This document shows, piece by piece, positions 46,198 through 54,946 of a DNA stretch of 64,000 nucleotides. Under the pieces are notes generated by a model that ran no database searches, was not told the origin of the DNA, and saw only the letters and a program-made list of their open reading frames with translations. Every line of letters begins with the position of its first letter. Position 1 is the stretch's first letter. The stretch comes from Paenibacillus macquariensis. Lineage in GTDB: Bacteria; Bacillota; Bacilli; Paenibacillales; Paenibacillaceae. Both the position numbers and the translations under genes were made by a program. Where the stretch lies: assembly GCF_900156375.1 (NCBI RefSeq), contig NZ_FTNK01000003.1, forward strand, positions 62,001 to 126,000. Reading direction: 5' to 3'.

Positions 46198-47787
46198 ATG
46201 AGAAAAGGGAAAAAGAAATTGTTAACGATCAGTACGTCTTTATTCTTAACTGCAAGTTTGTTTGCTGGCTGCAGTAGTACTGCGAAAACTGGGGAGACTA
46301 CGTCAAATACCAGCACGGAGACTCCAGCTGTAAAAGAAGCGACTGTAAAAGAAGCAACTGGAATCGACACATCCAAAAAAGTGGAGCTTCAGTTCTATAT
46401 GCTAGGCGATGCCCCAAAGGATTTAAAGCTCATTCAGGATGAAGTTAACAAACTGGCTTTAGAAGATTTGAATGCAACCGTCAAATTCAACTTCACAACC
46501 TGGACAGACTGGGATCAGAAGTATAAGCTTCTGTTGTCCTCAGGGCAGCCGATTGACCTGATCTTTACGGCAGAATGGACAAATTACCAGTCATATGCGA
46601 AGAAAGGAGCTTTCCTTCCGATAGATGATCTCTTACCGAAGGCTGCACCTAAGCTACAAGCATATGTACCGCAGGATTTCTGGGAAGCAGTCAAGGTTGA
46701 CAAGAAAATTTACACAGTTCCAGCGATCTGGAAGGAGTATGTAAACGATGGTATTGCCTATCGGGAAGATTTGCGTAAAAAGTATAATTTGCCAAAGCCG
46801 GAATCACTCGAAACTCTAGAGCAGTATTTGGATGGCATACGCAAGAATGAACCGGATATGCTGCCTCTGGCGGATACTGAGGTTAGTCATGTAGATTCCG
46901 TCCGTCAAATGACAACTAAAGTAGTGAATACCAACGATAAAGTTCCATATGGACTTAACATCATGTATGACACCCCAAGAGACGTAACCAGCTATTGGGG
47001 CTCTCCGCAGCATTTGGAAGATTTAAAAATGTTCAGGAGTTGGCAGGAAAAAGGGTTCTTTATGAAGAATATGCTGAACATTAAAGATAGTGGTAGTGAT
47101 ATATTTGCCGCCGGTAAAGCCGCAGCAATTTTAGGATCTGAGAATCCAAACCGCTTTGGTGATGCTGTTGTCAAAGTGAAATCACTGCACCCGGATTGGG
47201 AGCTAGGCTATACCCCATATCCAAATATAAAAGGGTTTGCTTCACCCGTTCACCCGATTCATAATGGCTTTGCCATCCCACGCAGTAGCAAAAACCCAGA
47301 GAGAGCGCTTGCTTTCTATGAGAAATTGGTCACGGATAAACGCTACAATTGGCTGACGCAATACGGTATCGAAGGCAAAAATTTTGAAATTGAGGATGGG
47401 AAATATTACAAAATGCTTGGTGATGCCCAATCAAACGGTTTCACAAGAGAAGGTATGAATGGATGGGCATGGAGAAATCCGGAGTTCATGTTGTTTGATA
47501 AGAGCTATCAAGCTGTGCTAGACATGTTCGATGAAATGGATAAGATAGCGAAGCCGAATATTTTCCAAGGCTTCGGAGAGGATTGGACGTCTTATCAAGC
47601 AGAGAAGGCTGCCCTTCTACAAGTTGAAAAGCAATACTTATATCCTTTGAATGATGGTATGGTTAAGGATGTTGAAGGCGGCCTGAAGTTATTTATGGAA
47701 AAGGCCAAAAAAGCTGGTCTCGATAAAATTCAAGCGGAATACACGAAGCAATGGGTACAGTATTTGGATGATTCAAACATTAAGTAA
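46198..47787 (+). CDS. Sugar ABC transporter substrate-binding lipoprotein (LplA type)
   Basis: A 530-residue solute-binding lipoprotein. The signal peptide is basic (MRKGKKK), hydrophobic, and ends with lipobox LFAGC, so it is lipidated and outside the membrane. The mature part is long (over 500 residues), as in the LplA/YtcQ group that binds oligosaccharides. The ATG at 46198 follows GGGAGGG; the upstream frame has no ribosome site. A strong terminator ends the operon. With the GH3 enzyme nearby, a plant-derived oligosaccharide is a possible ligand. Confidence 0.9.
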   Translation: MRKGKKKLLTISTSLFLTASLFAGCSSTAKTGETTSNTSTETPAVKEATVKEATGIDTSKKVELQFYMLGDAPKDLKLIQDEVNKLALEDLNATVKFNFTTWTDWDQKYKLLLSSGQPIDLIFTAEWTNYQSYAKKGAFLPIDDLLPKAAPKLQAYVPQDFWEAVKVDKKIYTVPAIWKEYVNDGIAYREDLRKKYNLPKPESLETLEQYLDGIRKNEPDMLPLADTEVSHVDSVRQMTTKVVNTNDKVPYGLNIMYDTPRDVTSYWGSPQHLEDLKMFRSWQEKGFFMKNMLNIKDSGSDIFAAGKAAAILGSENPNRFGDAVVKVKSLHPDWELGYTPYPNIKGFASPVHPIHNGFAIPRSSKNPERALAFYEKLVTDKRYNWLTQYGIEGKNFEIEDGKYYKMLGDAQSNGFTREGMNGWAWRNPEFMLFDKSYQAVLDMFDEMDKIAKPNIFQGFGEDWTSYQAEKAALLQVEKQYLYPLNDGMVKDVEGGLKLFMEKAKKAGLDKIQAEYTKQWVQYLDDSNIK

Positions 47788-47807
47788 GCTAGTCTAGAGT
47801 TACTTAG

Positions 47808-47845
47808 AGAGAACAACAGGACTAAGGTCCTGTTGTTCTCTTCTA
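47808..47845 (+). terminator. Terminator after the Lpl-type operon
   Basis: AGAGAACAACAGGAC and GTCCTGTTGTTCTCT form a perfect stem around a 4-base loop, followed by a short pyrimidine tract. Confidence 0.8.
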
Positions 47846-47867
47846 TTCGATAAGGGGGATAATATTT

Positions 47868-48680
47868 ATGAAAGTTCATTTTCATGGAACAGCTGCATTC
47901 GAAGGAATTCCTTCTTTATTCTGTCATTGCGAGACTTGCAAGCAAGCCAAAGTACTTGGTGGGAAAAATATTCGTACACGCACTTCGGTCTTGATTGATG
48001 AAGTACTTAAGATTGATTTTCCGGCGGACACCTTACATCATTCCATTCGTGATTCTGTAGATATGGATAAGGTTCGTGATTTATTGTTTACACATTCACA
48101 TTCAGATCATTTGTATCCTGAAGATTTACTGATTCGTGCGTTTGGTTATGCCCAATTTAATGAAGAGGAAGAACTCCATCTGTATGGGCATGACTTGCCT
48201 ATTAAGCACTGCAGTCAATTGCTTGCCACGGAAAGGCATCGATTCCAATTCCACAATTTGAAACCCTTTGAAACCGTACACACGCAAACAGCTACGATTA
48301 CCCCATTGCTTGCCAACCATGATCCTAAAGAAACTTGTTTATTGTACTTAATAGAGAAGGACGGCAAAACCATCTTCTATGGTCACGACAGCGGCTGGTT
48401 TCCCAAACCGACTTGGGACTGGTTGAAAGGGAAGAAACTGGATCTTGCCATACTGGAATGTACGACGGGGAATGCCGAACAATGCGACGGTCATATGAAT
48501 GTCAAGGATACACTAAAAACACGGGATTGGTTAGTAGAGAATCATGTTATGCAAGCAGAAGGACGAATCGTAGTCACTCATTTCTCTCATAATGCGCATC
48601 TATTGCATGAAGATTTGGTTCAAATTTTTGAGCAGAGTGGTATCACGGTAGCCTATGATGGGATGCAACTGGAAATATGA
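47868..48680 (+). CDS. Metallo-beta-lactamase fold hydrolase (PhnP-like)
   Basis: A 270-residue MBL-fold protein with the metal site THSHSDHLYPEDL, a later His in LLANHDP, the Asp in YGHDSGWF and the final His in VTHFSHN. An early C-x-C-x2-C group (FCHCETC) is like the structural zinc site of PhnP-type phosphodiesterases. It probably cuts a phosphodiester in a small molecule; the substrate is unknown. It starts just after the terminator of the sugar transporter, with AAGGGGG before the ATG, so it may be a separate unit. Confidence 0.85.
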   Translation: MKVHFHGTAAFEGIPSLFCHCETCKQAKVLGGKNIRTRTSVLIDEVLKIDFPADTLHHSIRDSVDMDKVRDLLFTHSHSDHLYPEDLLIRAFGYAQFNEEEELHLYGHDLPIKHCSQLLATERHRFQFHNLKPFETVHTQTATITPLLANHDPKETCLLYLIEKDGKTIFYGHDSGWFPKPTWDWLKGKKLDLAILECTTGNAEQCDGHMNVKDTLKTRDWLVENHVMQAEGRIVVTHFSHNAHLLHEDLVQIFEQSGITVAYDGMQLEI

Positions 48681-48711
48681 GTTAGCGCATATGTGAAATG
48701 AGGATATTTCT

Positions 48712-49447
48712 ATGATTTCAATGGCATTCTTATTAGTTCTATTTTCAGGTTTCACACATGCGGTATGGAACCTATTTACAAAGAGAAGTCTGAATAAATA
48801 CGTATTTCTCTGGTCCATTCATATTGTAGGTACAGTAATTCTACTTCCTTATTTTATAATTGAACTGCTCCAAGTTGAGCTGCAAGTAGAGACAGTTGGC
48901 TATATGGTGATATCTGCTTTTTTCCAAGGGATGTACTTTATATTCCTCTCCAAATCGTATTCCTACGGTGATTTATCACAGACCTATCCAATCATGCGAG
49001 GCACTGGCGTCATGTTAGTGACCTTGTTAAGTGTTGTGTTATTCGGGGATTCATTATCTATGGCAGGCTGGATAGGCTTTTGTTGTATCTTAGCAGGGCT
49101 CTTTATTATTAGTGGAATCGTTAATCGTCATGCAAATCAAGGGGAATCAGCACATTCCATATCCATTCTGTATGCAATTGTAGTAGGGATCTGTGTTGCG
49201 GGCTATACATTAATGGATAAACTGATTGTCCAGCAATTATCGCCACTATCCACGCTTGAATTATCCAATATTAATTATGTAATTGTTCCTTTCTCCACTA
49301 GCCTCAATTGCGCCCATACATGAAATTGGAACTGTGATAGGTACGATTCTTGGTATACTTGTACTAAAAGAGAAGCAAGGACTTCGACGAATTATCATGT
49401 CGGCTGTGATTACCTGTGGGATCATCTCCATTGCTTTATGGGGATAA
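48712..49447 (+). pseudogene. EamA/DMT family transporter with internal deletion
   Basis: The frame from 48712 gives about 200 residues with six helices of a drug/metabolite transporter (FSGFTHAVWNLFTKRSLNKY at the start, the first EamA repeat complete). At about 49290 it slips; the true C-terminus EIGTVIGTILGILVLKEKQG then LRRIIMSAVIT is in another frame and ends at 49447. Three helices are missing at the junction. The break lies close to the right end of element B. Confidence 0.75.
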
Positions 49448-49536
49448 GTTGGGTCTATACCCAATGCAGAAATGTATAAGATGAGGAATTGGAAGCTTTG
49501 AACTATCTAGTCGCTTGACCACATGGTGACAACGAA

Positions 49537-49664
49537 CACTGCGAACGGATCATATTTACTTGGAAATATAGGACTGATTCTTAGGGGAATTCGGATAGAA
49601 AAGCTATGATAAGACCTGAAATACACAAAAAACTCACCTAATATCATGGGCGGCATGATGTAAT
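49537..49664. repeat. 128-bp arm with groEL 3' end, copy 2
   Basis: This matches 30729-30856 over 128 bp with no gap and about twelve mismatches, ending in the same GGCGGCATGATGTAAT. It is read as the right end of element B and the last attachment core. Confidence 0.85.
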
Positions 49665-49699
49665 TATTACATCACGAACTCTGATCTACTAGTGTGTGT

Positions 49700-49727
49700 A
49701 AGGCTCCCGAGAGGGAGCCTTATTTCA
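49700..49727 (+). terminator. Terminator, possibly the displaced original groEL terminator
   Basis: AAGGCTCCC and GGGAGCCTT form a perfect stem around GAGA, followed by ATTTC. No gene ends just upstream except the groEL-end copy 35 bases before it. Confidence 0.7.
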
Positions 49728-49990
49728 ATAGATCACATTCTCTGATAGAATTAAAGTGGGTTTTAATCTATCGTAGGCATTCTTTTTCATTTTGTCGGTT
49801 AGATCATACTGTTGTGTTTATGACGGAACGGGTATCCATTATCATGGACAAATATAAAGTTTTTATCATGGTAATCTGTGAATATGGTTTTATTCATTGG
49901 TTTGGAAGATATAACAGAAGCATTCACAATAACTAAATAAATACTTTAGTGTCTCCTATATAGGTAACAGGGTTATTTCATTATTGGTCG
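49728..49990. other. Gene-free stretch before the lacI promoter
   Basis: AT-rich DNA. The one frame of 80 codons (49694-49936) crosses the terminator and has no recognisable domain; I regard it as non-coding. Confidence 0.5.
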
Positions 49991-49994
49991 GTGG

Positions 49995-50023
49995 TTGACA
50001 AAAATAACAGCAAGATTTATATT
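49995..50023 (+). promoter_or_regulatory. Sigma-A promoter of the LacI-type gene
   Basis: TTGACA (49995-50000) and TATATT (50018-50023) with a 17-base spacer. Confidence 0.75.
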
Positions 50024-50025
50024 TT

Positions 50026-50041
50026 AGGTAAGCGTTTACCT
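50026..50041. promoter_or_regulatory. LacI-family operator 1 (autoregulation)
   Basis: AGGTAAGCGTTTACCT lies directly behind the -10 element and would overlap the transcription start. It shares the TAAnCGTTTAC core with the operators at 51187 and 51272. Confidence 0.7.
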
Positions 50042-50144
50042 ACAAAGTTGCTTTATTGATTAAATTTTTATAGATGGTAAGTAATTGAGATGCTAAGTCG
50101 CTTATATTTATTGTTCATGACAGGTAAAAGAGGAATCGATATAT

Positions 50145-51167
50145 ATGAATCCAAACGCTTCAAATAATCCAACGATAAAAGATGTAGCAAGGAAGGCCAA
50201 TGTCTCTATAGCCACTGTGTCTCGGGTGCTTAATAATTTGTCCGGGTATTCGGACAAAACGGAGCAAAAGGTAAATCAGGTTATTAAAGAAATAGGCTAT
50301 CAACCCAATGCAATTGCTCGTGGTCTCATCAATAAACGTACGCAGACGATCGGGGTTATGTTCCCGAATGTATCGAGTTATTTCTCTGCGGACATCCTTC
50401 ATGGTATTGAAGAGTTCGCCAACGACCATAACTACAGTGTATTTGTCTGCAATACGGATGAGGATGGCAAGCGTACGATGAAATACCTGCATGTGTTGCG
50501 GGAGAAACAGGTGGACGGTATTATATTCTCCAGCGAAATGCTGAAGGAAGAGTATTATGAAGTACTACAAGCGATGAAAGTTCCTGTTGTGCTGGTATCC
50601 TCCAAAGCGGATTATGCTTCCGTACCCTACATCAAAGTGGATGATAAGCAGGCCGCGTATGATGCGGTACAATATTTAATCTTACATGGTCACCGTGAAA
50701 TTGCTATGGTTAGCGGAACCGAGACGGATACAATGGCTGGAACTACCAGAGTTGAAGGCTACCTGAAAGCGTTACAGGATTATGGGATTCCTTTTAAAGA
50801 GAATTATCTAGTCTATGGAAATTTCACGTTTGATGAGGGATGTATAGCTATGGAGAAGCTGATTCAGAATGCGCCGGAGGCTACTGCTATCTTTGCGGCA
50901 AGTGATGAAATGGCGGTTGCAGTTCTGGCCGTTGCTGCTAAGCATGGTCTCAAGATTCCTGATGACATTTCTGTGATTGGCTACGATAATCTGAAGCTTG
51001 CTGAAATGGCAGTGCCGCCTTTAACAACGGTGGATCAGCGGCTGTATGACATGGGGAAATTAGCTACTGGGAAACTAATTGATATGATTGAGAATCACTG
51101 CGTGGCCGATAGTAGTATTATGCCTCATAGGATTGTTGAAAGGCAGACAGTAAGGCGACTTACTTGA
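50145..51167 (+). CDS. LacI family regulator of the adjacent sugar transporter
   Basis: A 340-residue regulator with the N-terminal helix-turn-helix IKDVARKANVSIATVSRVLN, the hinge helix at NAIARGLINKRTQTIGVMFP, and a periplasmic-binding-protein-like sensor domain (FAASDEMAVAVLAVAAKHGL, VIGYDNLKLAEMAVPPLTTV). It should repress the sugar transporter operon that begins 200 bases downstream and release it when its sugar binds. Operators lie in its own promoter and twice before the transporter. AGAGGAA precedes the ATG. Confidence 0.9.
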   Translation: MNPNASNNPTIKDVARKANVSIATVSRVLNNLSGYSDKTEQKVNQVIKEIGYQPNAIARGLINKRTQTIGVMFPNVSSYFSADILHGIEEFANDHNYSVFVCNTDEDGKRTMKYLHVLREKQVDGIIFSSEMLKEEYYEVLQAMKVPVVLVSSKADYASVPYIKVDDKQAAYDAVQYLILHGHREIAMVSGTETDTMAGTTRVEGYLKALQDYGIPFKENYLVYGNFTFDEGCIAMEKLIQNAPEATAIFAASDEMAVAVLAVAAKHGLKIPDDISVIGYDNLKLAEMAVPPLTTVDQRLYDMGKLATGKLIDMIENHCVADSSIMPHRIVERQTVRRLT

Positions 51168-51186
51168 TTCCTTTTTTCGATATAAC

Positions 51187-51198
51187 GTAAACGTTTAC
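51187..51198. promoter_or_regulatory. LacI-family operator 2
   Basis: GTAAACGTTTAC, a perfect 12-bp palindrome, within the extended context TAACGTAAACGTTTACT that is repeated at 51269. Confidence 0.75.
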
Positions 51199-51271
51199 TG
51201 CATGAATCTTAAACGTAGTATTTGAGAGAGGGGACTTGAAATAAGAGGAAAGATTAACACATGAACATAAC

Positions 51272-51283
51272 GTAAACGTTTAC
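51272..51283. promoter_or_regulatory. LacI-family operator 3
   Basis: A second perfect GTAAACGTTTAC, 85 bp from operator 2. That spacing is close to eight helical turns and would allow a repression loop. Confidence 0.75.
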
Positions 51284-51367
51284 TCCTGTGAATTGATTAA
51301 TTAAATAGTAGAAATAACTAAGAGCTGGAATAATAACTATAACCATAAATTTTTTAAAGGGGATTAC

Positions 51368-52606
51368 ATGATGAAAAAAGTAATTAAACCTATTTTGGCA
51401 GGCGTACTAGCGATCTCTTTACTTAGTGCATGTGGTAATAATGGTAATTCTGAAGGAGCAGGCGGCAAGGTCGAAGTTGAATTCTTCCAAGGTAAAGCTG
51501 AAGCTAAAGCCACTTTCGACAAGTTGATTACCAAGTTCAACGAGGCTAACCCAGATATTAAGGTAACCCAAGTGAATCCACCGGATGCAGAAACAGTTCT
51601 GAAGACACGCGTAGCGAAGAAGGATATTCCTGATGTAGTGGGAATGGGGGCAACGGATACGTTCTCGACACTCTCCAAAAGTGGACTGTTTGAAGATTTT
51701 ACAAATGATCCATTGATTAAGGATATCCAACCCGCATATCTAGAAATGCTGACAAATATGACAGGGTTGACGGAGATGAATGGTGTTCCTTTCTCAACCA
51801 ATGCGAACGGTGTTATTTATAACAAAGCGATCTTCAAAGAGCTGAACCTTACGATTCCGAAAACATGGGATGAGTTCATGGCAGTTGCTCAAAAGGTTAA
51901 GGATTCCGGCCAAAATGCTTTTTATCTCACACTAAAGGATGCTTGGACAACACTTTCCATTTTCAATCCTCTAGAAAGTAATATCGTTGGTCTTGATTTC
52001 TTCGCACAGCGTGCAGCAGGCACAGTAACGTTCAAGGATACGTATCGTGAGGTTGCTGAGAAGCAGCTTAAGGTACTGGATTTTGCTCAGAAGGATGTAT
52101 TTGGTAAGAATTATAATGACGGTAACACTGCTTTTGCTAAAGGCGAGTCTGCCATGTACCTACAAGGCGTATGGGCTATTCCAGAAATTCAAAAGGCAAA
52201 CCCTGCTATTGAATTAGGTGTATTCCCATTCCCAAGCACAAATGATGCAACGAAGAATAAGCTTGTTTCCGGTGTGGATACATTGCTAACGGTTGCTAAG
52301 AGCTCGAAGCATAAAGAAGAGGCCAAGAAATTTGTAGCCTTCTTGCTTCAACCAGATAACATTAAACAATATATCTCCGAACAAAAAGCATTCTCAGCTG
52401 TGACAGGTGTGACACAAGACGATGCTAGTGTGGCTGATCTGAAGGAATCATTCGAAAGTGGTAATTTGATCGATTTCGCGGATCACTATATCCCTGCTGG
52501 TATGAAAGTAGAGACAATTTTTCAAGAATTCTTGCAAAAGAAAGATATTGACGCGTATCTGACTAAATTCGATACCGAGTGGGATAAAATTAGTAACCGT
52601 AAATAA
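51368..52606 (+). CDS. Sugar ABC transporter substrate-binding lipoprotein
   Basis: A 412-residue CUT1 solute-binding protein. The signal peptide ends in lipobox LLSAC, so it is a lipoprotein on the outer membrane face. The mature part has the MalE-like features KVEVEFFQGKAEAKATFDKL, ANGVIYNKAIFKELNLTIPK and GESAMYLQGVWAIPEI. It is the first gene of a three-gene transporter operon under two LacI-type operators. The ligand is unknown; the scaffold resembles proteins for oligosaccharides. A hairpin separates it from the permeases. Confidence 0.9.
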   Translation: MMKKVIKPILAGVLAISLLSACGNNGNSEGAGGKVEVEFFQGKAEAKATFDKLITKFNEANPDIKVTQVNPPDAETVLKTRVAKKDIPDVVGMGATDTFSTLSKSGLFEDFTNDPLIKDIQPAYLEMLTNMTGLTEMNGVPFSTNANGVIYNKAIFKELNLTIPKTWDEFMAVAQKVKDSGQNAFYLTLKDAWTTLSIFNPLESNIVGLDFFAQRAAGTVTFKDTYREVAEKQLKVLDFAQKDVFGKNYNDGNTAFAKGESAMYLQGVWAIPEIQKANPAIELGVFPFPSTNDATKNKLVSGVDTLLTVAKSSKHKEEAKKFVAFLLQPDNIKQYISEQKAFSAVTGVTQDDASVADLKESFESGNLIDFADHYIPAGMKVETIFQEFLQKKDIDAYLTKFDTEWDKISNRK

Positions 52607-52617
52607 TACAGAAATGC

Positions 52618-52650
52618 GCGGAGATAAGTATGAAGTGCTCTTGTCTCCGC
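52618..52650 (+). terminator. Intercistronic hairpin between binding-protein and permease genes
   Basis: GCGGAGATAAG pairs with CTTGTCTCCGC (one mismatch), followed by TGTTTCTTT. Such hairpins keep binding-protein levels above permease levels. Confidence 0.6.
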
Positions 52651-52677
52651 TGTTTCTTTAGAAGGGAGAACCAACAT

Positions 52678-53544
52678 ATGGCTAAACGCCGCATTGCCTT
52701 TTACCTGATGACTATACCTGCTTTGTTGCTGTTCTTTACTTTTCATACCTTCCCTGCGTTGCAAGGGATCTTTTATGCATTTACGAACTGGGATGGTTTT
52801 GGCGAAAGTTACGATTTTGTAGGATTCAAGAACTTTGTGAACCTCTTTAAAGATGAGAATGTGATTAATTCATATATATTTACTTTTAAATATGCGATTG
52901 TCGTGACCATCTTAATTAATGTGATAAGCTTGCTTATTGCTTTGGGATTGAACGCAAAGATCAAATTCAAGAACTTTTTTCGTGGTGTATATTTCTTGCC
53001 TAACATTCTCAGCGTACTTATTGTTGGTTTCATCTTCAACTACTTATTCTCCAATGTTCTCACGACCTGGGGAGCGAAAATGGGTAGTGAATTTCTCTCG
53101 CAAAATATTCTCGGTAACGCCGATTGGGCGTGGATCGGGATTGTTATAGTTGCTGTATGGCAGGGGATCGCGTTTAATACGATTTTGTATTTGGCTGGAC
53201 TCCAGACGATTCCAAAGGATTTGTATGAAGCATCGAATCTGGATGGAGCAGGCAAGTTTAGAGAATTCATTAGTATTACTTTTCCTTTACTGGCTTCCTT
53301 CTTCACTATAAATATGGTGCTTGCTATGAAGAGCGGACTGATGGTGTTCGATCAGATCGTTGCTCTGACGGGAGGCGGTCCGGGACGTTCGACACAATCC
53401 ATTGCACTGCTTATTTATACAGGAGGATTCCAAGGTGGAGAATTTGCCTACCAATCGGCGAACGCTGTCATTTACTTTATTGTTATCATCGTAATCTCGG
53501 TGCTTCAGCTTAAATTTTTACAGAAACGGGAGATGGATATGTGA
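52678..53544 (+). CDS. Sugar ABC transporter permease (MalF type)
   Basis: A 288-residue CUT1 permease with six helices and the EAA loop DLYEASNLDGAGKFREFISI. The opening AFYLMTIPALLLFFTFHTFP and the segment TGGGPGRSTQSIALLIY are typical of the MalF/MsmF group. The ATG at 52678 follows GGGAGAACC. It forms the channel with the next gene, whose start overlaps its stop. Confidence 0.92.
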   Translation: MAKRRIAFYLMTIPALLLFFTFHTFPALQGIFYAFTNWDGFGESYDFVGFKNFVNLFKDENVINSYIFTFKYAIVVTILINVISLLIALGLNAKIKFKNFFRGVYFLPNILSVLIVGFIFNYLFSNVLTTWGAKMGSEFLSQNILGNADWAWIGIVIVAVWQGIAFNTILYLAGLQTIPKDLYEASNLDGAGKFREFISITFPLLASFFTINMVLAMKSGLMVFDQIVALTGGGPGRSTQSIALLIYTGGFQGGEFAYQSANAVIYFIVIIVISVLQLKFLQKREMDM

Positions 53545-54365
53545 TGAGAAAAACAACGAATTGGACCAGTACTATACTTATTGCGTTGGGCTCACTGCTC
53601 ATCTTGTTCCCGCTCTATATGACAATCAGCATCGCATTGAAAAACCCAGAGGAAATGGCTCTTTCTATCTTCTCGCTACCGACGGGACTTCACTTTGAGA
53701 ATTTTCGCAATGCAATCGAAGCGACCAATTTTTTCAATGCTCTAAAGAACAGCGTTGTTATTACCGTCATTTCGGTAGTATTCATTCTTCTAACCAACTC
53801 GATGGTGGCTTATGCCATTGCGCGAAATATGAAGGACAAGTTCTTCAAAGTATTGTACTTCTATTTCATTAGCGCGATGTTCATTCCTTTCCAGATCATT
53901 ATGCTGCCTGTGGTTAAGGTAACGACGGACCTTCATATGAATAACATTGTTGGGTTAATTATTCTCTATGTCGTGTATGGGCTTGCCTTTAATATTTTTG
54001 TGTATGTTGGTTATATCCGTTCGATTCCGTATGAGCTTGAAGAAGCGGCGACGATGGATGGGGCTTCGACATGGGGGACGTATTGGAAAATCATTTTCCC
54101 ACTCCTTGCACCGATCAGCGCAACGATTGGGATATTATCCTGCTTGTCCACTTGGAATGACTTTATGTTGCCACTTATTTTGCTGGGAGATCAGAATTCC
54201 TACACGCTTCCGCTTGTGCAATATGTGTTCCAAGGACAGTTCGGTACCGACTTCAATCTGGCGTTCGCTTCTTACCTGCTTGCTTTAACGCCGATGGTCA
54301 TTGTGTATCTGTTCGCGCAAAAATGGATTATTGGCGGGATTACTCAGGGTGCGATTAAATCATGA
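53544..54365 (+). CDS. Sugar ABC transporter permease (MalG type)
   Basis: A 273-residue CUT1 permease with six helices and the EAA loop ELEEAATMDGASTWGTYWKI. It ends KWIIGGITQGAIKS, the normal C-terminus of MalG/MsmG-type subunits. The ATG at 53544 overlaps the preceding TGA, so the two are translated together. The ATPase is not encoded here and is probably a shared MsmX-type protein. Confidence 0.92.
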   Translation: MRKTTNWTSTILIALGSLLILFPLYMTISIALKNPEEMALSIFSLPTGLHFENFRNAIEATNFFNALKNSVVITVISVVFILLTNSMVAYAIARNMKDKFFKVLYFYFISAMFIPFQIIMLPVVKVTTDLHMNNIVGLIILYVVYGLAFNIFVYVGYIRSIPYELEEAATMDGASTWGTYWKIIFPLLAPISATIGILSCLSTWNDFMLPLILLGDQNSYTLPLVQYVFQGQFGTDFNLAFASYLLALTPMVIVYLFAQKWIIGGITQGAIKS

Positions 54366-54450
54366 ACCCTACGTATAAATAGGAAAGAGTATTATTTGCA
54401 TCTGTTAAGTAAAATACTGCCGTTCCCTTATCTAGGGAGCGATTGTCTTT

Positions 54451-54497
54451 GAAGCCATGAATTCACAACTAAAAGTTGGGGTTCATGGCTTCTTCGT
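54451..54497 (+). terminator. Terminator after the LacI-controlled transporter operon
   Basis: GAAGCCATGAA (54451-54461) pairs with TTCATGGCTTC (54482-54492) around an inner ACAACT/AGTTGG stem; TTCGTCTTTT follows. Confidence 0.65.
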
Positions 54498-54499
54498 CT

Positions 54500-54755
54500 T
54501 TTAATCGGCATATGCATTCGACCCATTTCAATGACGTTGTTTCTCTTCTCTGGAACGCTATTAGTTGGGGTAGGTATAGCTATTGGAAATGTTCTGTTGC
54601 CAGTCGTTGTAAAAGATAAATTTCCACAAAAATTCGGTCTGATGACAAGTATATATTCAACTTCAATGGGATTGTTTGCATCGTTGGCATCCGGGATTAG
54701 TATTCCTTTAGCAAATGATCTAAACCTTGGGTGGCAGGGAGCCTTAATTGTATAG
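54500..54755 (+). pseudogene. CynX/NimT-type MFS transporter relic
   Basis: One frame reads LFSGTLLVGVGIAIGNVLLP, VVVKDKFPQKFGLMTSIYST and SMGLFASLASGISIPLAND, helices 3-5 of CynX-type transporters, then stops. Both ends of the gene are missing. 54756-54946 holds nothing further apart from the ribosome site of the next gene. Confidence 0.65.
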
Positions 54756-54946
54756 GGGTTGCCTGAAATCATACACAATTATGGCATAAGGAAATAAGCC
54801 CATATTTAGGTGAGGTTTTACCTGAAGTGATCTAGTTATTGTTTTACACTTGAACTCGAAGTGAGTTGTTGTTTAGCTAATCTCTTGGTATCATTCATAT
54901 GATGGTTTAACACAACTTACATAGAATTACATAGGAGGTACCCCTG

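Larger units (their letters stand above)
30841..49664. mobile_element. Candidate integrative element B, stacked behind element A
   Basis: This 18.8-kb segment runs between two copies of the groEL 3' end (30841-30859 and 49649-49664). A tyrosine integrase relic reads inward from the left copy, the usual place for an integrase beside its attachment site. The right end has the same 128-bp arm as element A. Cargo includes GNAT/MerR genes, a MarR-DedA-PssA-DedA cassette, sugar-uptake genes and several IS relics. Beyond 49664 lies a hairpin terminator that may be the original groEL terminator. The boundaries are inferred. Confidence 0.6.

Noticed and set aside
49694..49936. 80-codon plus-strand frame after the last groEL-end copy
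   Set aside because: It runs through a strong terminator hairpin and has no recognisable features.
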